From Akkermansiaceae bacterium (lineage in GTDB: Bacteria > Verrucomicrobiota > Verrucomicrobiia > Verrucomicrobiales > Akkermansiaceae): a stretch of DNA of 38,149 nt. The stretch spans positions 1-38,149 of the forward strand of contig JAPJNB010000041.1 of NCBI GenBank assembly GCA_026461385.1, in the 5' to 3' direction. The notes beneath the pieces are model-generated. The model was not told the DNA's origin. It saw nothing but the letters and a program-made list of their open reading frames with translations, and did no database searches. The position numbers were made by a program, and so were the translations under genes. Of this stretch, positions 1-7,347 are shown one piece after another. The number at the start of each line of letters is the position of its first letter. Positions within the stretch are counted from its first letter, which is position 1.

Positions 1-18
1 GCTTGTTTCGAGGGGACT

Positions 19-51
19 AAAAAGCCGATCGGGTGGTTCTCACCGCGATCG
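19..51 (-). terminator. Probable rho-independent terminator, minus strand
   Basis: The palindromic arms CGATCG at 26-31 and 46-51 enclose a GGTG/CACC inner stem. Read on the minus strand, the stem is followed by GC and a run of five T. This polarity means it would end a minus-strand transcript coming from the right. No protein gene is visible there, so it may end a small RNA or be a remnant. Confidence 0.4.
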
Positions 52-65
52 ACGTCCTGTCTCTC

Positions 66-88
66 GGCCGCCCTCTGTTGTGGCGGCC
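66..88. other. Perfect 7-bp GC hairpin (GGCCGCC/GGCGGCC)
   Basis: Arms at 66-72 and 82-88 pair perfectly around a 9-base loop. It lies just upstream, in minus-strand sense, of the terminator-like hairpin at 19-51. The two together look like the end of a structured minus-strand RNA. I could not match it to 6S, tmRNA, SRP or RNase P RNA. Confidence 0.3.
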
Positions 89-457
89 CGCGAAGCTAGT
101 TGCCACCGCCCCCTCACGTCAATCCATTTTGTGAAGTTTTTAGATGTTTTTTATCCCATCGACGCAAACCACTGCAAATCAGCGTTATGCGATCATCTAA
201 CATGGTGATGATGCGCCGCCGGTGACTTGATTTCGCCTGGGTCTAGGGCCACTGGAATACTTCTCGGAAGGTTTCAGGGTGATCTAAAGAGACAGCGGCG
301 GCTCAAACGCTCAAGATCATGGGCCATCCGCCATCGTGGGCGCTGCCGAACAATCCAGTACTTTCCCACCGCGAAACTTGACGGGAACGCCTTACGAACC
401 AACCTTTCATTGGTAGCAGAACGTGTCGCTCACTGCGAGCTTACCTTCCGTCTCATC
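89..457. other. Left-edge non-coding stretch
   Basis: No convincing gene is seen here. An open frame in phase with the following gene runs from 227, but its 77 residues are Arg-rich, unlike a signal peptide, and precede a clear Met-plus-signal-peptide start at 458. No promoter could be assigned with confidence. Confidence 0.4.
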
Positions 458-2203
458 ATGAAACCTCTCATTCAATACATCGTTTCAAGCGTCTTTCTGA
501 TGACGAGCGCGCACCCCTTGGGCGCGATGTCGCTCGATGTTGAGATGCGCCACACTGCAAATGGCAATCCCCTGCTGCTTGATTCGCTGCGCTACCAAAA
601 TGTTGCTGGCGAGACTTACTCCTTCACCCGAGTCAGTTATCTTCTCAGTGGGTTTGCGTTAGAACACGAGAATGGGGCATGGGAGGAGCTCGACGGTCAG
701 TATGCATTCATCGATCTAGCGAAACGTCAAACTTCGGTCCACTTGCAACATATTCCCGAGGGAAAATACCAAGCCCTACGCTTCCATGTGGGTCCAGACT
801 CTACTGCGAATGCTGGAGATGTTAGCAAGTTGTCGGCTGACCACCCTTTAAATCCCAACTTCAACGGACTTCACTGGAGCTGGCAAGGCGGCTACATTTT
901 CATGGCGCTTGAAGGTCATTTCCGCGGGATTCACGATGAAATAGGCGGCTATGCACACCACCTAGCGCGGGATTCAAACCGAACTCGAATCAGCCTAACA
1001 GCGCCCCTCGATTTCTCTCGTGACTCAGGAGCCATCCTACTCGACTTTGATCTTGGCACTCTGCTAAACGCGCCTCGGCCACTCTCGTTTGAGAGAGATG
1101 GCACAGCAACCCACTCACGCGATGGTGACCCGATTGCAGCTGCTCTTGTTGCAAATTTACCCGGAGCATTCCGAGTGGCTCAGGTGCTTTCTGCGACTCC
1201 GAGTATCAGCAAATCCACTCAGGTTAAACCACTTTATCTGCCGGAAAACTTCACGCCGTATCGATTCACCATGAGTCGTACATTTCCGCTTCCTGACTTG
1301 CCGCGAGACAACCCGCTCATTGAAGAACGCGTCGCGCTGGGAAGAGCCCTATTCCACGAGAATGCCCTCTCACGGGACGGCACCATCTCGTGCGCCTCAT
1401 GCCATCAAACCGACTCCGCATTGGCCGATCCTCGGCGCTTCAGCATTGGAATTGGAGGCCAAGTGGGGACACGAAATGCAATGCCACTTTTCAACCTCGC
1501 ATGGAAAAGCAAGTTTTTCTGGGATGGCAGAGCACCCTCGCTGCGGGCACAAGCCGTCATGCCAATCGAGGATCACACGGAAATGGACGAGACACCTGAG
1601 CATTTGACCGCGAAACTCAGCACCTTGGGTTCCTATCCTCCGCGCTTCGATGCTGCCTTCGGAGCCCCTGAGGTTACGATGGAAAAAATCGGTCTCGCCA
1701 TCGAGCAATTCCTTCTCTCCCTCACTTCGTACGACTCGAAGTTTGATCGTGCCATGAGTGGAAAAGCCGCACTGAGCGACGCAGAAAAGCGCGGCTTTGA
1801 GCTTTTCATGACCGAATACGAACCTCGCACTGGAAACTTCGGTGCCGATTGTTTCCATTGCCATGGCGGAGCGTTATTCAGTGACCACCAATTCCACAAC
1901 AACGGCCTCGGCGGTGATGATTCTGGGCGAGCCAAGATCACCCACCTTGATGCTGATCGGGGTAAGTTTTCAACACCCAGTCTTCGGAACGTAGCACGAA
2001 CCGCACCCTACATGCACGATGGACGATTTGCGACCCTTGAGGAAGTAGTCGAACACTACAGCAGCGGAGTTGCACGCAGCCCAACACTCGATCCAAACCT
2101 CGCAAAGCATCCTGAATCTGGCCTCAATCTAACAACCGAGGATAAAGCCGCTTTGGTTGCATTTCTGCGAACGCTCACCGAAGAAAAGTCTACGACACCA
2201 TGA
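458..2203 (+). CDS. MbnP-like domain fused to MauG/MbnH-type di-heme cytochrome c peroxidase
   Basis: Secreted protein of 581 aa. The start at 458 gives a signal peptide of about 25 residues; upstream in-frame codons are Arg-rich and unlikely to be translated. Residues about 27-225 resemble the MbnP family, with the signature HPLNP, then Trp140 and Trp142 in HWSW, then GGYIF. Residues about 270-575 are a bacterial cytochrome c peroxidase/MauG-type domain with two c-type heme sites, CASCH at 312-316 and CFHCH at 465-469. In characterised systems MbnH oxidises a Trp of its separate partner MbnP to kynurenine, creating a copper site. Here both halves lie in one chain, so enzyme and substrate are probably permanently paired. 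Copper binding is inference. No methanobactin genes are nearby, and the 3' end nearly abuts the convergent S4-domain gene. Confidence 0.85.
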   Translation: MKPLIQYIVSSVFLMTSAHPLGAMSLDVEMRHTANGNPLLLDSLRYQNVAGETYSFTRVSYLLSGFALEHENGAWEELDGQYAFIDLAKRQTSVHLQHIPEGKYQALRFHVGPDSTANAGDVSKLSADHPLNPNFNGLHWSWQGGYIFMALEGHFRGIHDEIGGYAHHLARDSNRTRISLTAPLDFSRDSGAILLDFDLGTLLNAPRPLSFERDGTATHSRDGDPIAAALVANLPGAFRVAQVLSATPSISKSTQVKPLYLPENFTPYRFTMSRTFPLPDLPRDNPLIEERVALGRALFHENALSRDGTISCASCHQTDSALADPRRFSIGIGGQVGTRNAMPLFNLAWKSKFFWDGRAPSLRAQAVMPIEDHTEMDETPEHLTAKLSTLGSYPPRFDAAFGAPEVTMEKIGLAIEQFLLSLTSYDSKFDRAMSGKAALSDAEKRGFELFMTEYEPRTGNFGADCFHCHGGALFSDHQFHNNGLGGDDSGRAKITHLDADRGKFSTPSLRNVARTAPYMHDGRFATLEEVVEHYSSGVARSPTLDPNLAKHPESGLNLTTEDKAALVAFLRTLTEEKSTTP

Positions 2204-2211
2204 GCAGTCGG

Positions 2212-2592
2212 CTAATCCCAAAATCCGTGGATCTTTTCGATCTCCCGCCGATTTCGCTTCGTAGGTCGGCCTTTGGGCGCCTCAAGCTTTGCCAGTTGCC
2301 AAAGCTTCAAAGCATCGTAAACCGATGGATCTGTTAGATCCTCATAACACACCCGAGCCTCTGGAGCACCTACGCGCTTCGCCGTCACGGCCTTGACCGA
2401 TATCTTTCTAACACCAGGCCCTTCAACAAACGGCACCTCGATCAAATCGCCTACTTGCACTGCTGTCGCCGGTTTCATCGGATGTCCATTCCGCATCACC
2501 TTGCCCGTGAGGCAAATTTCTACTGCCAGTTTACGAGTCTTAAGAAAACGGGTTGCCCACAACCATTGATCCGCGCGAACCGATTCAGCCAT
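2212..2592 (-). CDS. S4-domain RNA-binding protein (Hsp15-like)
   Basis: Protein of 126 aa. The S4 fold covers about residues 5-65, with the family pattern RADQWLWATRF, a conserved Arg/Lys patch and the GKVMRNG turn, followed by a basic tail (RPTKRNRR). Hsp15 (HslR) binds free 50S subunits carrying stalled peptidyl-tRNA in E. coli. The same role is likely here but not proven, because small S4 proteins also serve other RNA tasks. The ATG at 2592 was chosen because it opens directly onto the S4 domain; a start 9 codons earlier is possible. It is convergent with the peroxidase fusion, with 8 bp between stops and no visible terminator. Confidence 0.85.
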   Translation of the reverse strand: MAESVRADQWLWATRFLKTRKLAVEICLTGKVMRNGHPMKPATAVQVGDLIEVPFVEGPGVRKISVKAVTAKRVGAPEARVCYEDLTDPSVYDALKLWQLAKLEAPKGRPTKRNRREIEKIHGFWD

Positions 2593-2643
2593 GGTGGTTC
2601 TGCTTCGATTGCAATCCAACCCTATCGTCCTGCGAACGGCACA

Positions 2644-3255
2644 TTACTTGATGACTGCCTGAAGTTCGTAAGTTTGTTTCTTCTTCGGAACACTGGGGCT
2701 ATTGTAGCCGAACAATCGGTATTCAGACGAGTGAAGGTGGCGATCTACTAGAACCGCAGTAATGGCGGCACGTGCTTTGGAAAGTGCTTTCTCATCCCGA
2801 GGACCTTGCCAAGTGTAGCTGATTGCCACACGGGGAGGGAGGTCACGAACGATGACATCCTCCCCATCTGCTCCAGTTTTACCGACATCCTTCGACTGAT
2901 AGAGAAACCCCATGCGCTGCATCTTCATCCCGCCACTGGGTTCGTCCGTCATCGCCATTTCCACGGGAGAGCTCATGGGGATTCCATTCCTCCGAATGTG
3001 CTTAAAAAGGGTCCAGAACGAAAAGTTGGGACTGGCCCCGACCGTGGTGGCTATACGCGACGCGGGGTAGTGCTTTTCCGTGACCTCGTTGAAGGGCCCA
3101 GGGCTTGGCCAACCTTGCGGGAGAGCTGACTCGCTGATGTAGGCTGGTGGCGCTGGTTTACCGATCACTGGACTGGCCCCACCTTTCGAGAGGGGTTGGC
3201 CCAAAACTGAAATCACAACCACCGCGAAGACTGCCAGAAAAACCAAGTAATTCAT
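2644..3255 (-). CDS. SOUL-family heme-binding protein, secreted
   Basis: Protein of 203 aa. A hydrophobic N-terminal segment (about residues 2-20) is a signal peptide or anchor. The rest fits the SOUL/HBP family: the motif IPMSSPVEM in the middle, paired beta-alpha units, and a C-terminal region ending SSEYRLFGYNSP. SOUL proteins bind heme or other tetrapyrroles in an open beta-barrel; their bacterial role is poorly defined. It lies on the same strand between trxA and the S4 gene, and near the di-heme peroxidase fusion, so a shared heme or envelope context is possible but not shown. Confidence 0.85.
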   Translation of the reverse strand: MNYLVFLAVFAVVVISVLGQPLSKGGASPVIGKPAPPAYISESALPQGWPSPGPFNEVTEKHYPASRIATTVGASPNFSFWTLFKHIRRNGIPMSSPVEMAMTDEPSGGMKMQRMGFLYQSKDVGKTGADGEDVIVRDLPPRVAISYTWQGPRDEKALSKARAAITAVLVDRHLHSSEYRLFGYNSPSVPKKKQTYELQAVIK

Positions 3256-3339
3256 TCGATTAAGATCGATCAGAATTCAACATCTGCAAGTTGCATTTCA
3301 CACTGCAGGCCGTTATCGAATGCGCCGTCGGAGGCCTTC

Positions 3340-3660
3340 TTAAGCGAGAGCCTGCAATTTCGCTTTGAGTTGGTCTTTGGTGACACTGGCACCCACGATC
3401 TGGTCTTTCACCTCACCGTTCTTAAAGAATAACAGCAGGGGGATCGAGCGGACGTTGTATTTCACCGCAAGCTCGCGAGCCTCATCCACATTCACCTTTC
3501 CCACCTTGGCCACACCTTCCAAGTCCGCAGAGACTTGGTCGATCACCGGGCCGATCATTTTGCATGGACCACACCATTCCGCCCAAAAGTCCACGAGAAC
3601 AGGCAAGTTGGAGTCGATTACTTCAGATTGGAAATTTGCGTCATTGAGGGTTAAAGCCAT
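3340..3660 (-). CDS. trxA: Thioredoxin
   Basis: Protein of 106 aa, normal for a cytoplasmic thioredoxin that reduces protein disulfides. The active site WCGPC has its cysteines at residues 30 and 33, preceded by VDFWAEW. The buried Asp is in VLVDF. The cis-Pro loop reads SIPLLL, where most family members have IPT, so the residue after the cis-proline is Leu rather than Thr. The start at 3660 matches the family N-terminus (MALTL); five upstream codons are possible but unneeded. A hairpin upstream (3693-3727) separates it from the proline-rich gene. Confidence 0.95.
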   Translation of the reverse strand: MALTLNDANFQSEVIDSNLPVLVDFWAEWCGPCKMIGPVIDQVSADLEGVAKVGKVNVDEARELAVKYNVRSIPLLLFFKNGEVKDQIVGASVTKDQLKAKLQALA

Positions 3661-3692
3661 AAAGAAAGACTGCACGTTTATTTCAAAACGTC

Positions 3693-3727
3693 AAGAGCCG
3701 CGCTGCAGATCGCAGGGCGGCTCTTTT
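3693..3727. terminator. Hairpin with T-run, probable terminator
   Basis: AAGAGCCGC (3693-3701) pairs with GCGGCTCTT (3717-3725), with an inner CTGC/GCAG stem. On the plus strand it runs into TTTT; on the minus strand the T-run is poorer. From its position it probably ends the minus-strand transcript of the proline-rich gene and the 27-codon ORF, insulating trxA. Confidence 0.5.
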
Positions 3728-3754
3728 CGAAGTGCTCGGGACTTTGTTTGAAAA

Positions 3755-3838
3755 TCAAGCAAGCGGCAACCCGCTAGCCATCATGGCAAAATAAAGAACA
3801 GCACCGGCAAGGATCGTGTTGATGATGGGAAGAATCAT
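3755..3838 (-). CDS. 27-residue hydrophobic small protein (hypothetical)
   Basis: An ATG-to-TGA frame of 27 codons encodes a nearly all-hydrophobic peptide (starts MILPIINTIL, ends SGLPLA) with one predicted membrane span. It begins 26 bp after the stop of the proline-rich membrane protein on the same strand and is followed by the 3693-3727 hairpin, so it would be the last gene of a two-gene transcript. No clear Shine-Dalgarno site is seen, though most genes here also lack one. I do not recognise the peptide. A chance frame cannot be excluded. Confidence 0.4.
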   Translation of the reverse strand: MILPIINTILAGAVLYFAMMASGLPLA

Positions 3839-3864
3839 GGAATCAGTGATTTAAAATTTAGGAT

Positions 3865-4428
3865 TTATTCGAGCATTTGTGCCCATGAGCCCTTGCTGGC
3901 ATTGTCTTCTGCGTTGACCCAGGTGTTGGCAGTTTTCACTTGGAAAAACAGCACCACCAATGCAGCTACAAGCCCGATCGCAGAGAGGGCATTGGCAATT
4001 CCCTCGCCGCCTTCTTCTGAGTCATCGGCATCAACTTCTGCGGTTTGCAGAGCAACTGGCCCACCGAGCGCCACGGCAGGCTTCTGGAGTTGCACCGTTG
4101 CCTTGGGCAAGCCAGCTGGCGGCAAACCTGCTGTAGGAGCAGGCGTAGGTGTCAAACGGATCGTAGGCGGTGGAGAAATCGGAGCTGGACCTGCAGTGCG
4201 GAGTGGCATCGTTGGTGCTGGCGCTGGTGGCCTTGGGGCACTGCCGCTGGGAGAAGGTGCACTTGGAGCAACCGGTGGTCCAGCAGGTGGAGCCATAGGA
4301 ACCGTCGCTGACGGCACGGATGGCGGTGCGTCGCCCACATTGAGAGTGACGCGGACAGTTTCTTTCTTCAAGGGTACACTCGACGTCTGCGAGGACGGAG
4401 TTGGTGGTAGGTTTTCGTTTTCGCTCAT
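3865..4428 (-). CDS. Proline-rich protein with C-terminal membrane anchor (hypothetical)
   Basis: Protein of 187 aa. Residues about 5-130 are Pro/Ala/Ser-rich and low-complexity, broken by short beta-like segments of similar form (ETVRVTL, PTIRLTP, ATVQLQKP). An acidic stretch (DADDSEEGGEG) and one hydrophobic span (ALSAIGLVAALVVLFF) follow, then a short polar tail. This suggests a tail-anchored protein with a long flexible domain, on either the cytoplasmic or periplasmic side. The start at 4428 is favoured because a promoter-like TTGACA lies at 4483-4488, inside the longer frame. Similar KKETVR-type proline-rich proteins seem common in Verrucomicrobiae; that is from memory, not checked. Function unknown. 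Confidence 0.7.
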   Translation of the reverse strand: MSENENLPPTPSSQTSSVPLKKETVRVTLNVGDAPPSVPSATVPMAPPAGPPVAPSAPSPSGSAPRPPAPAPTMPLRTAGPAPISPPPTIRLTPTPAPTAGLPPAGLPKATVQLQKPAVALGGPVALQTAEVDADDSEEGGEGIANALSAIGLVAALVVLFFQVKTANTWVNAEDNASKGSWAQMLE

Positions 4429-4460
4429 GCGCTTGCAGGTTTTCTTATCCTTGCGCGGGA

Positions 4461-4488
4461 GTAAGACAAGTTCCCCAGCGTCTGTCAA
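4461..4488 (-). promoter_or_regulatory. Sigma70-like promoter for the proline-rich gene
   Basis: On the minus strand a perfect -35 TTGACA (4488-4483) is followed after 16 bases by TCTTAC (4466-4461), a partial -10 match. Transcription would begin near 4454, leaving a leader of about 26 bases before the ATG at 4428. Confidence 0.45.
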
Positions 4489-4748
4489 ACACCCAACTCT
4501 GGATTTCGTGAAATAGATCCAACTAACTGACCATCAGATCGCTCCATGCCACCTCAAATGCCTCAAACCCACGATTTCGCCGGTGCATGCCCTCGAAAAA
4601 CAGGGGAAATCGCCAACTTCAGTCGAATTTCACCGAGAAATCAGGGACAAAAGCCACCACCACCCGCAGTGAAAGCCGCAAATTCCCGACTTCGAGCAAT
4701 TTTTGATGTTCTTTATCCGTCACCATGGTTCCTATCGGTGCTGCAACC
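4489..4748. other. Divergent intergenic region before proS
   Basis: Between the proline-rich gene promoter and proS. A plus-strand frame of 118 codons from 4546 overlaps the first 150 bases of proS but looks non-genic (basic, low-complexity, no family resemblance). The proS promoter must lie here, but I see no convincing -35/-10 pair and no T-box-like leader. Confidence 0.4.
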
Positions 4749-6284
4749 ATGTCATCCGAAAAGACCGCCATTAGCCCTACCCGCTCGCAAGATTTCCCAG
4801 AGTGGTACCAACAAGTCATCAAAGCCGCTGACCTCGCGGAGAATTCTGAAACCCGCGGCTGCATGGTCATCAAGCCATGGGGATACGGTATTTGGGAATT
4901 GATCCAGCAACAACTCGACCGACGCTTCAAAGCGACGGGCCACCAAAACGCCTATTTCCCGCTATTAATCCCGCTTTCGTACCTCGAAAAAGAAGCCGAA
5001 CATGCTGAGGGTTTCGCGACCGAATGCGCCGTCGTCACGCACCACCGCCTCGAAGCGGTTAAAGACCCTGTGACCGGGAAAACCAAAATGATCCCATCCG
5101 GTGAACTCGCCGAGCCCTATGTCATTCGGCCGACTTCGGAAACGATCATCGGGGCGGCATTCGCTCGCTGGGTCGAGTCCTACCGCGATTTGCCTTTGTT
5201 GATCAACCAGTGGGCCAATGTGATGCGCTGGGAAATGCGCCCTCGGCTCTTCCTCCGCACAGCGGAATTCCTCTGGCAAGAGGGCCACACGGCGCACGAA
5301 ACGAAGGAAGAAGCCATCGTGGAGACGCAAATGATCCACGGTCAGTATGAGGAATTCCTGCGGGATCACCTCGCGATTCCGGTCATTCCCGGCGAAAAAA
5401 CCGAAAACGAGCGATTCCCAGGTGCAGACATGACCCTCACCGTCGAGGCGATGGTCCAAGACTGCAAGGCGATCCAAGCCGGCACTTCCCACTACCTCGG
5501 CCAGAATTTTTCCAAAGCACAAAACATCTCATTCACGGGGCGCGACGGCACCGTACAGCATGCCCATACCACGTCATGGGGTGTTTCGACCCGCCTCATC
5601 GGCACGCTCATCATGGCCCACTCGGATGATGACGGCCTCGTCCTGCCACCGCGGGTTGCCACCCAACAGATTGTCATCTTGCCAATCACTCCCAAGGAGG
5701 AAAGCCGACAGGCGGTGCTCGACGCTTGCCAAAAACTTGCCGCTAGTTTGCGCCAACAATCCTACCAAGGCGACCCGCTCCGCGTTCATGTGGATGCGCG
5801 CGACATCAATGGCGGCGTCAAAAAATGGGACTGGATTAAAAAAGGTGTACCGATCCGAATCGAGATCGGGCCTAGAGACCTAGAAAGCGGCAAAGCCTGC
5901 GTCCAGCGCCGTGACCAAGCGATTTCGGAAAAAGAATTTACCGAACAAGAGGGTCTGGTCCCGCGCGCACCCGAACTGCTTCAAGAAATCCACCACGGCC
6001 TGCTTTCACGCGCCACTGCCTTTCGCAATCACAACATCACGTTCTGCACGCGCCTTGAGGTTTTTCACGCCCACTGGGCCAACGAAAACCCCGGTTGGCT
6101 CTACACCCCTTGGGCAGGCACATCCGAGCAAGAAGAGGAACTCTCCAAGCAGCACAAAATCACGATCCGCTGCATCCCGATCCCTCAAGCAGATCTTCCC
6201 GAGTCACTTCAATCCAGCTCAGGCAAATGCATTCTAACGGGTGAAGAAACCACACGCTTCGCCATCTGGGGCCGCAGCTACTAG
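4749..6284 (+). CDS. proS: Prolyl-tRNA synthetase, Thermus/archaeal type
   Basis: Enzyme of 511 aa that charges tRNA-Pro with proline in the cytoplasm. The length, the missing editing insertion and the C-terminal extension ending in Tyr (WGRSY) mark the archaeal/eukaryote-like class also found in Thermus, not the E. coli type. Class II synthetase signatures are visible: the N-terminal RGCMVIKPWGYGIWE, motif 2 around RWEMRPRLFLRTAEF, and motif 3 around RLIGTLIMAHSDDDGL. The ATG at 4749 is preferred because the protein then opens MSSEKTAISPTRSQDF, as relatives do; an ATG 8 codons upstream is possible. It is a single gene, convergent with trpC. Confidence 0.95.
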   Translation: MSSEKTAISPTRSQDFPEWYQQVIKAADLAENSETRGCMVIKPWGYGIWELIQQQLDRRFKATGHQNAYFPLLIPLSYLEKEAEHAEGFATECAVVTHHRLEAVKDPVTGKTKMIPSGELAEPYVIRPTSETIIGAAFARWVESYRDLPLLINQWANVMRWEMRPRLFLRTAEFLWQEGHTAHETKEEAIVETQMIHGQYEEFLRDHLAIPVIPGEKTENERFPGADMTLTVEAMVQDCKAIQAGTSHYLGQNFSKAQNISFTGRDGTVQHAHTTSWGVSTRLIGTLIMAHSDDDGLVLPPRVATQQIVILPITPKEESRQAVLDACQKLAASLRQQSYQGDPLRVHVDARDINGGVKKWDWIKKGVPIRIEIGPRDLESGKACVQRRDQAISEKEFTEQEGLVPRAPELLQEIHHGLLSRATAFRNHNITFCTRLEVFHAHWANENPGWLYTPWAGTSEQEEELSKQHKITIRCIPIPQADLPESLQSSSGKCILTGEETTRFAIWGRSY

Positions 6285-6341
6285 ATTCACCGTAGATCCA
6301 CGCGCCGCGGGGAGCAGGCTCACGAGGTGCTCACTCCAATC

Positions 6342-7130
6342 TTAGGAAATCTCCAACTCGAGATACGCTTCGATCTCGCGGGAAGGATCATGAGCTCTCA
6401 TCAAGGCCTCACCGATCAACACGGCATTCGCCCCCGCCTCGAGCGCCCGCAGCGCATCTTCGGGTGACTTGATGCCGCTCTCAGACACAAGCAACACCTC
6501 GTCAGAAACCTCCTCAGCGAGCCGCTCCGTGGTGACGAGGTCGACTGCGAATGTCTTAAGATTCCGGTTATTGATCCCGATCAGGTCGGCACCCAACTCA
6601 AGAGCCCGCTCCATTTCCCAAAGGTCATGAACCTCGACCAACACATCGAGCGAAAATGACTTCGCCTCATCATAAAGTCGGCGCAGTGTCTCATCGTCAA
6701 GTGCCGCGACAATGAGCAAAATCGCATCTGCCCCCGTGACGATGGCTTCATGAATCTGCACTTCATGAATCATGAAGTCCTTCCGAAGAAGCGGCGCATC
6801 CGAGAATTTCGAAATTTGGGAGAGATACGAAAGCGACCCTTGGAAATACGGCTCATCGGTCAAAATCGAGAGACAAGACGCGCCCCCCTCCAGATAGCGC
6901 TTCGCTTGGCGAGTCGGATCGAAGTTTGGATCAATGAGCCCAACCGACGGCGACGCCTTCTTGACCTCAGCGATCACACCGAGACGTCCTGGCCCGCGAT
7001 CAAGGGCGGCGCGAAACCCGCCAAAGTCATTGCGCTGGAGGGCTCCAGCACGCAGCAGCGTTGCACGCGGCATCAACGCGGCGACTTCGAGATGTTTGGT
7101 GGCGATGATTTCAGCGAGCTTGTCGGACAT
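6342..7130 (-). CDS. trpC: Indole-3-glycerol-phosphate synthase
   Basis: TIM-barrel enzyme of 262 aa that closes the indole ring in tryptophan synthesis, turning CdRP into indole-3-glycerol phosphate. Family motifs: EVKKASPSVGLI after strand beta1 (Glu and Lys of the active site), LRKDFMI with the catalytic Lys, IGINNRNLKTF, and the phosphate-binding VSESGI and LIGEAL. The ATG at 7130 starts the family N-terminus (MSDKLAEIIATK); the longer open frame runs back through the tRNA-Gly gene and is spurious. No other trp gene is adjacent, so the pathway is dispersed. Confidence 0.95.
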   Translation of the reverse strand: MSDKLAEIIATKHLEVAALMPRATLLRAGALQRNDFGGFRAALDRGPGRLGVIAEVKKASPSVGLIDPNFDPTRQAKRYLEGGASCLSILTDEPYFQGSLSYLSQISKFSDAPLLRKDFMIHEVQIHEAIVTGADAILLIVAALDDETLRRLYDEAKSFSLDVLVEVHDLWEMERALELGADLIGINNRNLKTFAVDLVTTERLAEEVSDEVLLVSESGIKSPEDALRALEAGANAVLIGEALMRAHDPSREIEAYLELEIS

Positions 7131-7192
7131 GGTGTGCGGAAAGGAAAACTCAGACCCAAGGAATTTAACATGGAAAATTTGTAAATTTTGAC

Positions 7193-7220
7193 TTGCCCGA
7201 ACTCCAGCCCCATGTAGAAA
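7193..7220 (+). promoter_or_regulatory. Possible promoter for tRNA-Gly and prmA
   Basis: TTGCCC (7193-7198), a 16-base spacer and TAGAAA (7215-7220) lie about 20 bases before the mature 5' end of tRNA-Gly. The match to sigma70 consensus is moderate. Confidence 0.35.
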
Positions 7221-7240
7221 GCCGTGGACGCGTTTCCAAC

Positions 7241-7315
7241 GCGGGCGTAGCTCAGTGGTAGAGCGCCACCTTGCCAAGGTGGATGTCGTGAGTTCGAATC
7301 TCATCGCCCGCTCCA
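7241..7315 (+). tRNA. tRNA-Gly (anticodon GCC)
   Basis: The full cloverleaf can be folded by eye. The acceptor GCGGGCG pairs with CGCCCGC (7305-7311), the D stem GCTC/GAGC follows, the anticodon stem CCACC/GGTGG encloses loop TTGCCAA with anticodon GCC at 7273-7275, and the T arm is GTGAG-TTCGAAT-CTCAT. The discriminator is T7312 and CCA is encoded (7313-7315). It decodes GGC and GGT. It begins about 110 bases from the divergent trpC and ends 32 bases before the prmA start. Confidence 0.97.
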
Positions 7316-7347
7316 TTCTCAAGGACGCACATCCACCTCCTCCATCC

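Noticed and set aside
3893..4516. 207-codon plus-strand frame opposite the proline-rich gene
   Set aside because: Low-complexity mirror of the proline-rich frame; the minus strand has the promoter, membrane span and sensible start.
4546..4902. 118-codon frame overlapping the start of proS
   Set aside because: Basic and low-complexity, overlaps a certain gene by about 150 bases, no homology recognised, so not a leader peptide I can support.
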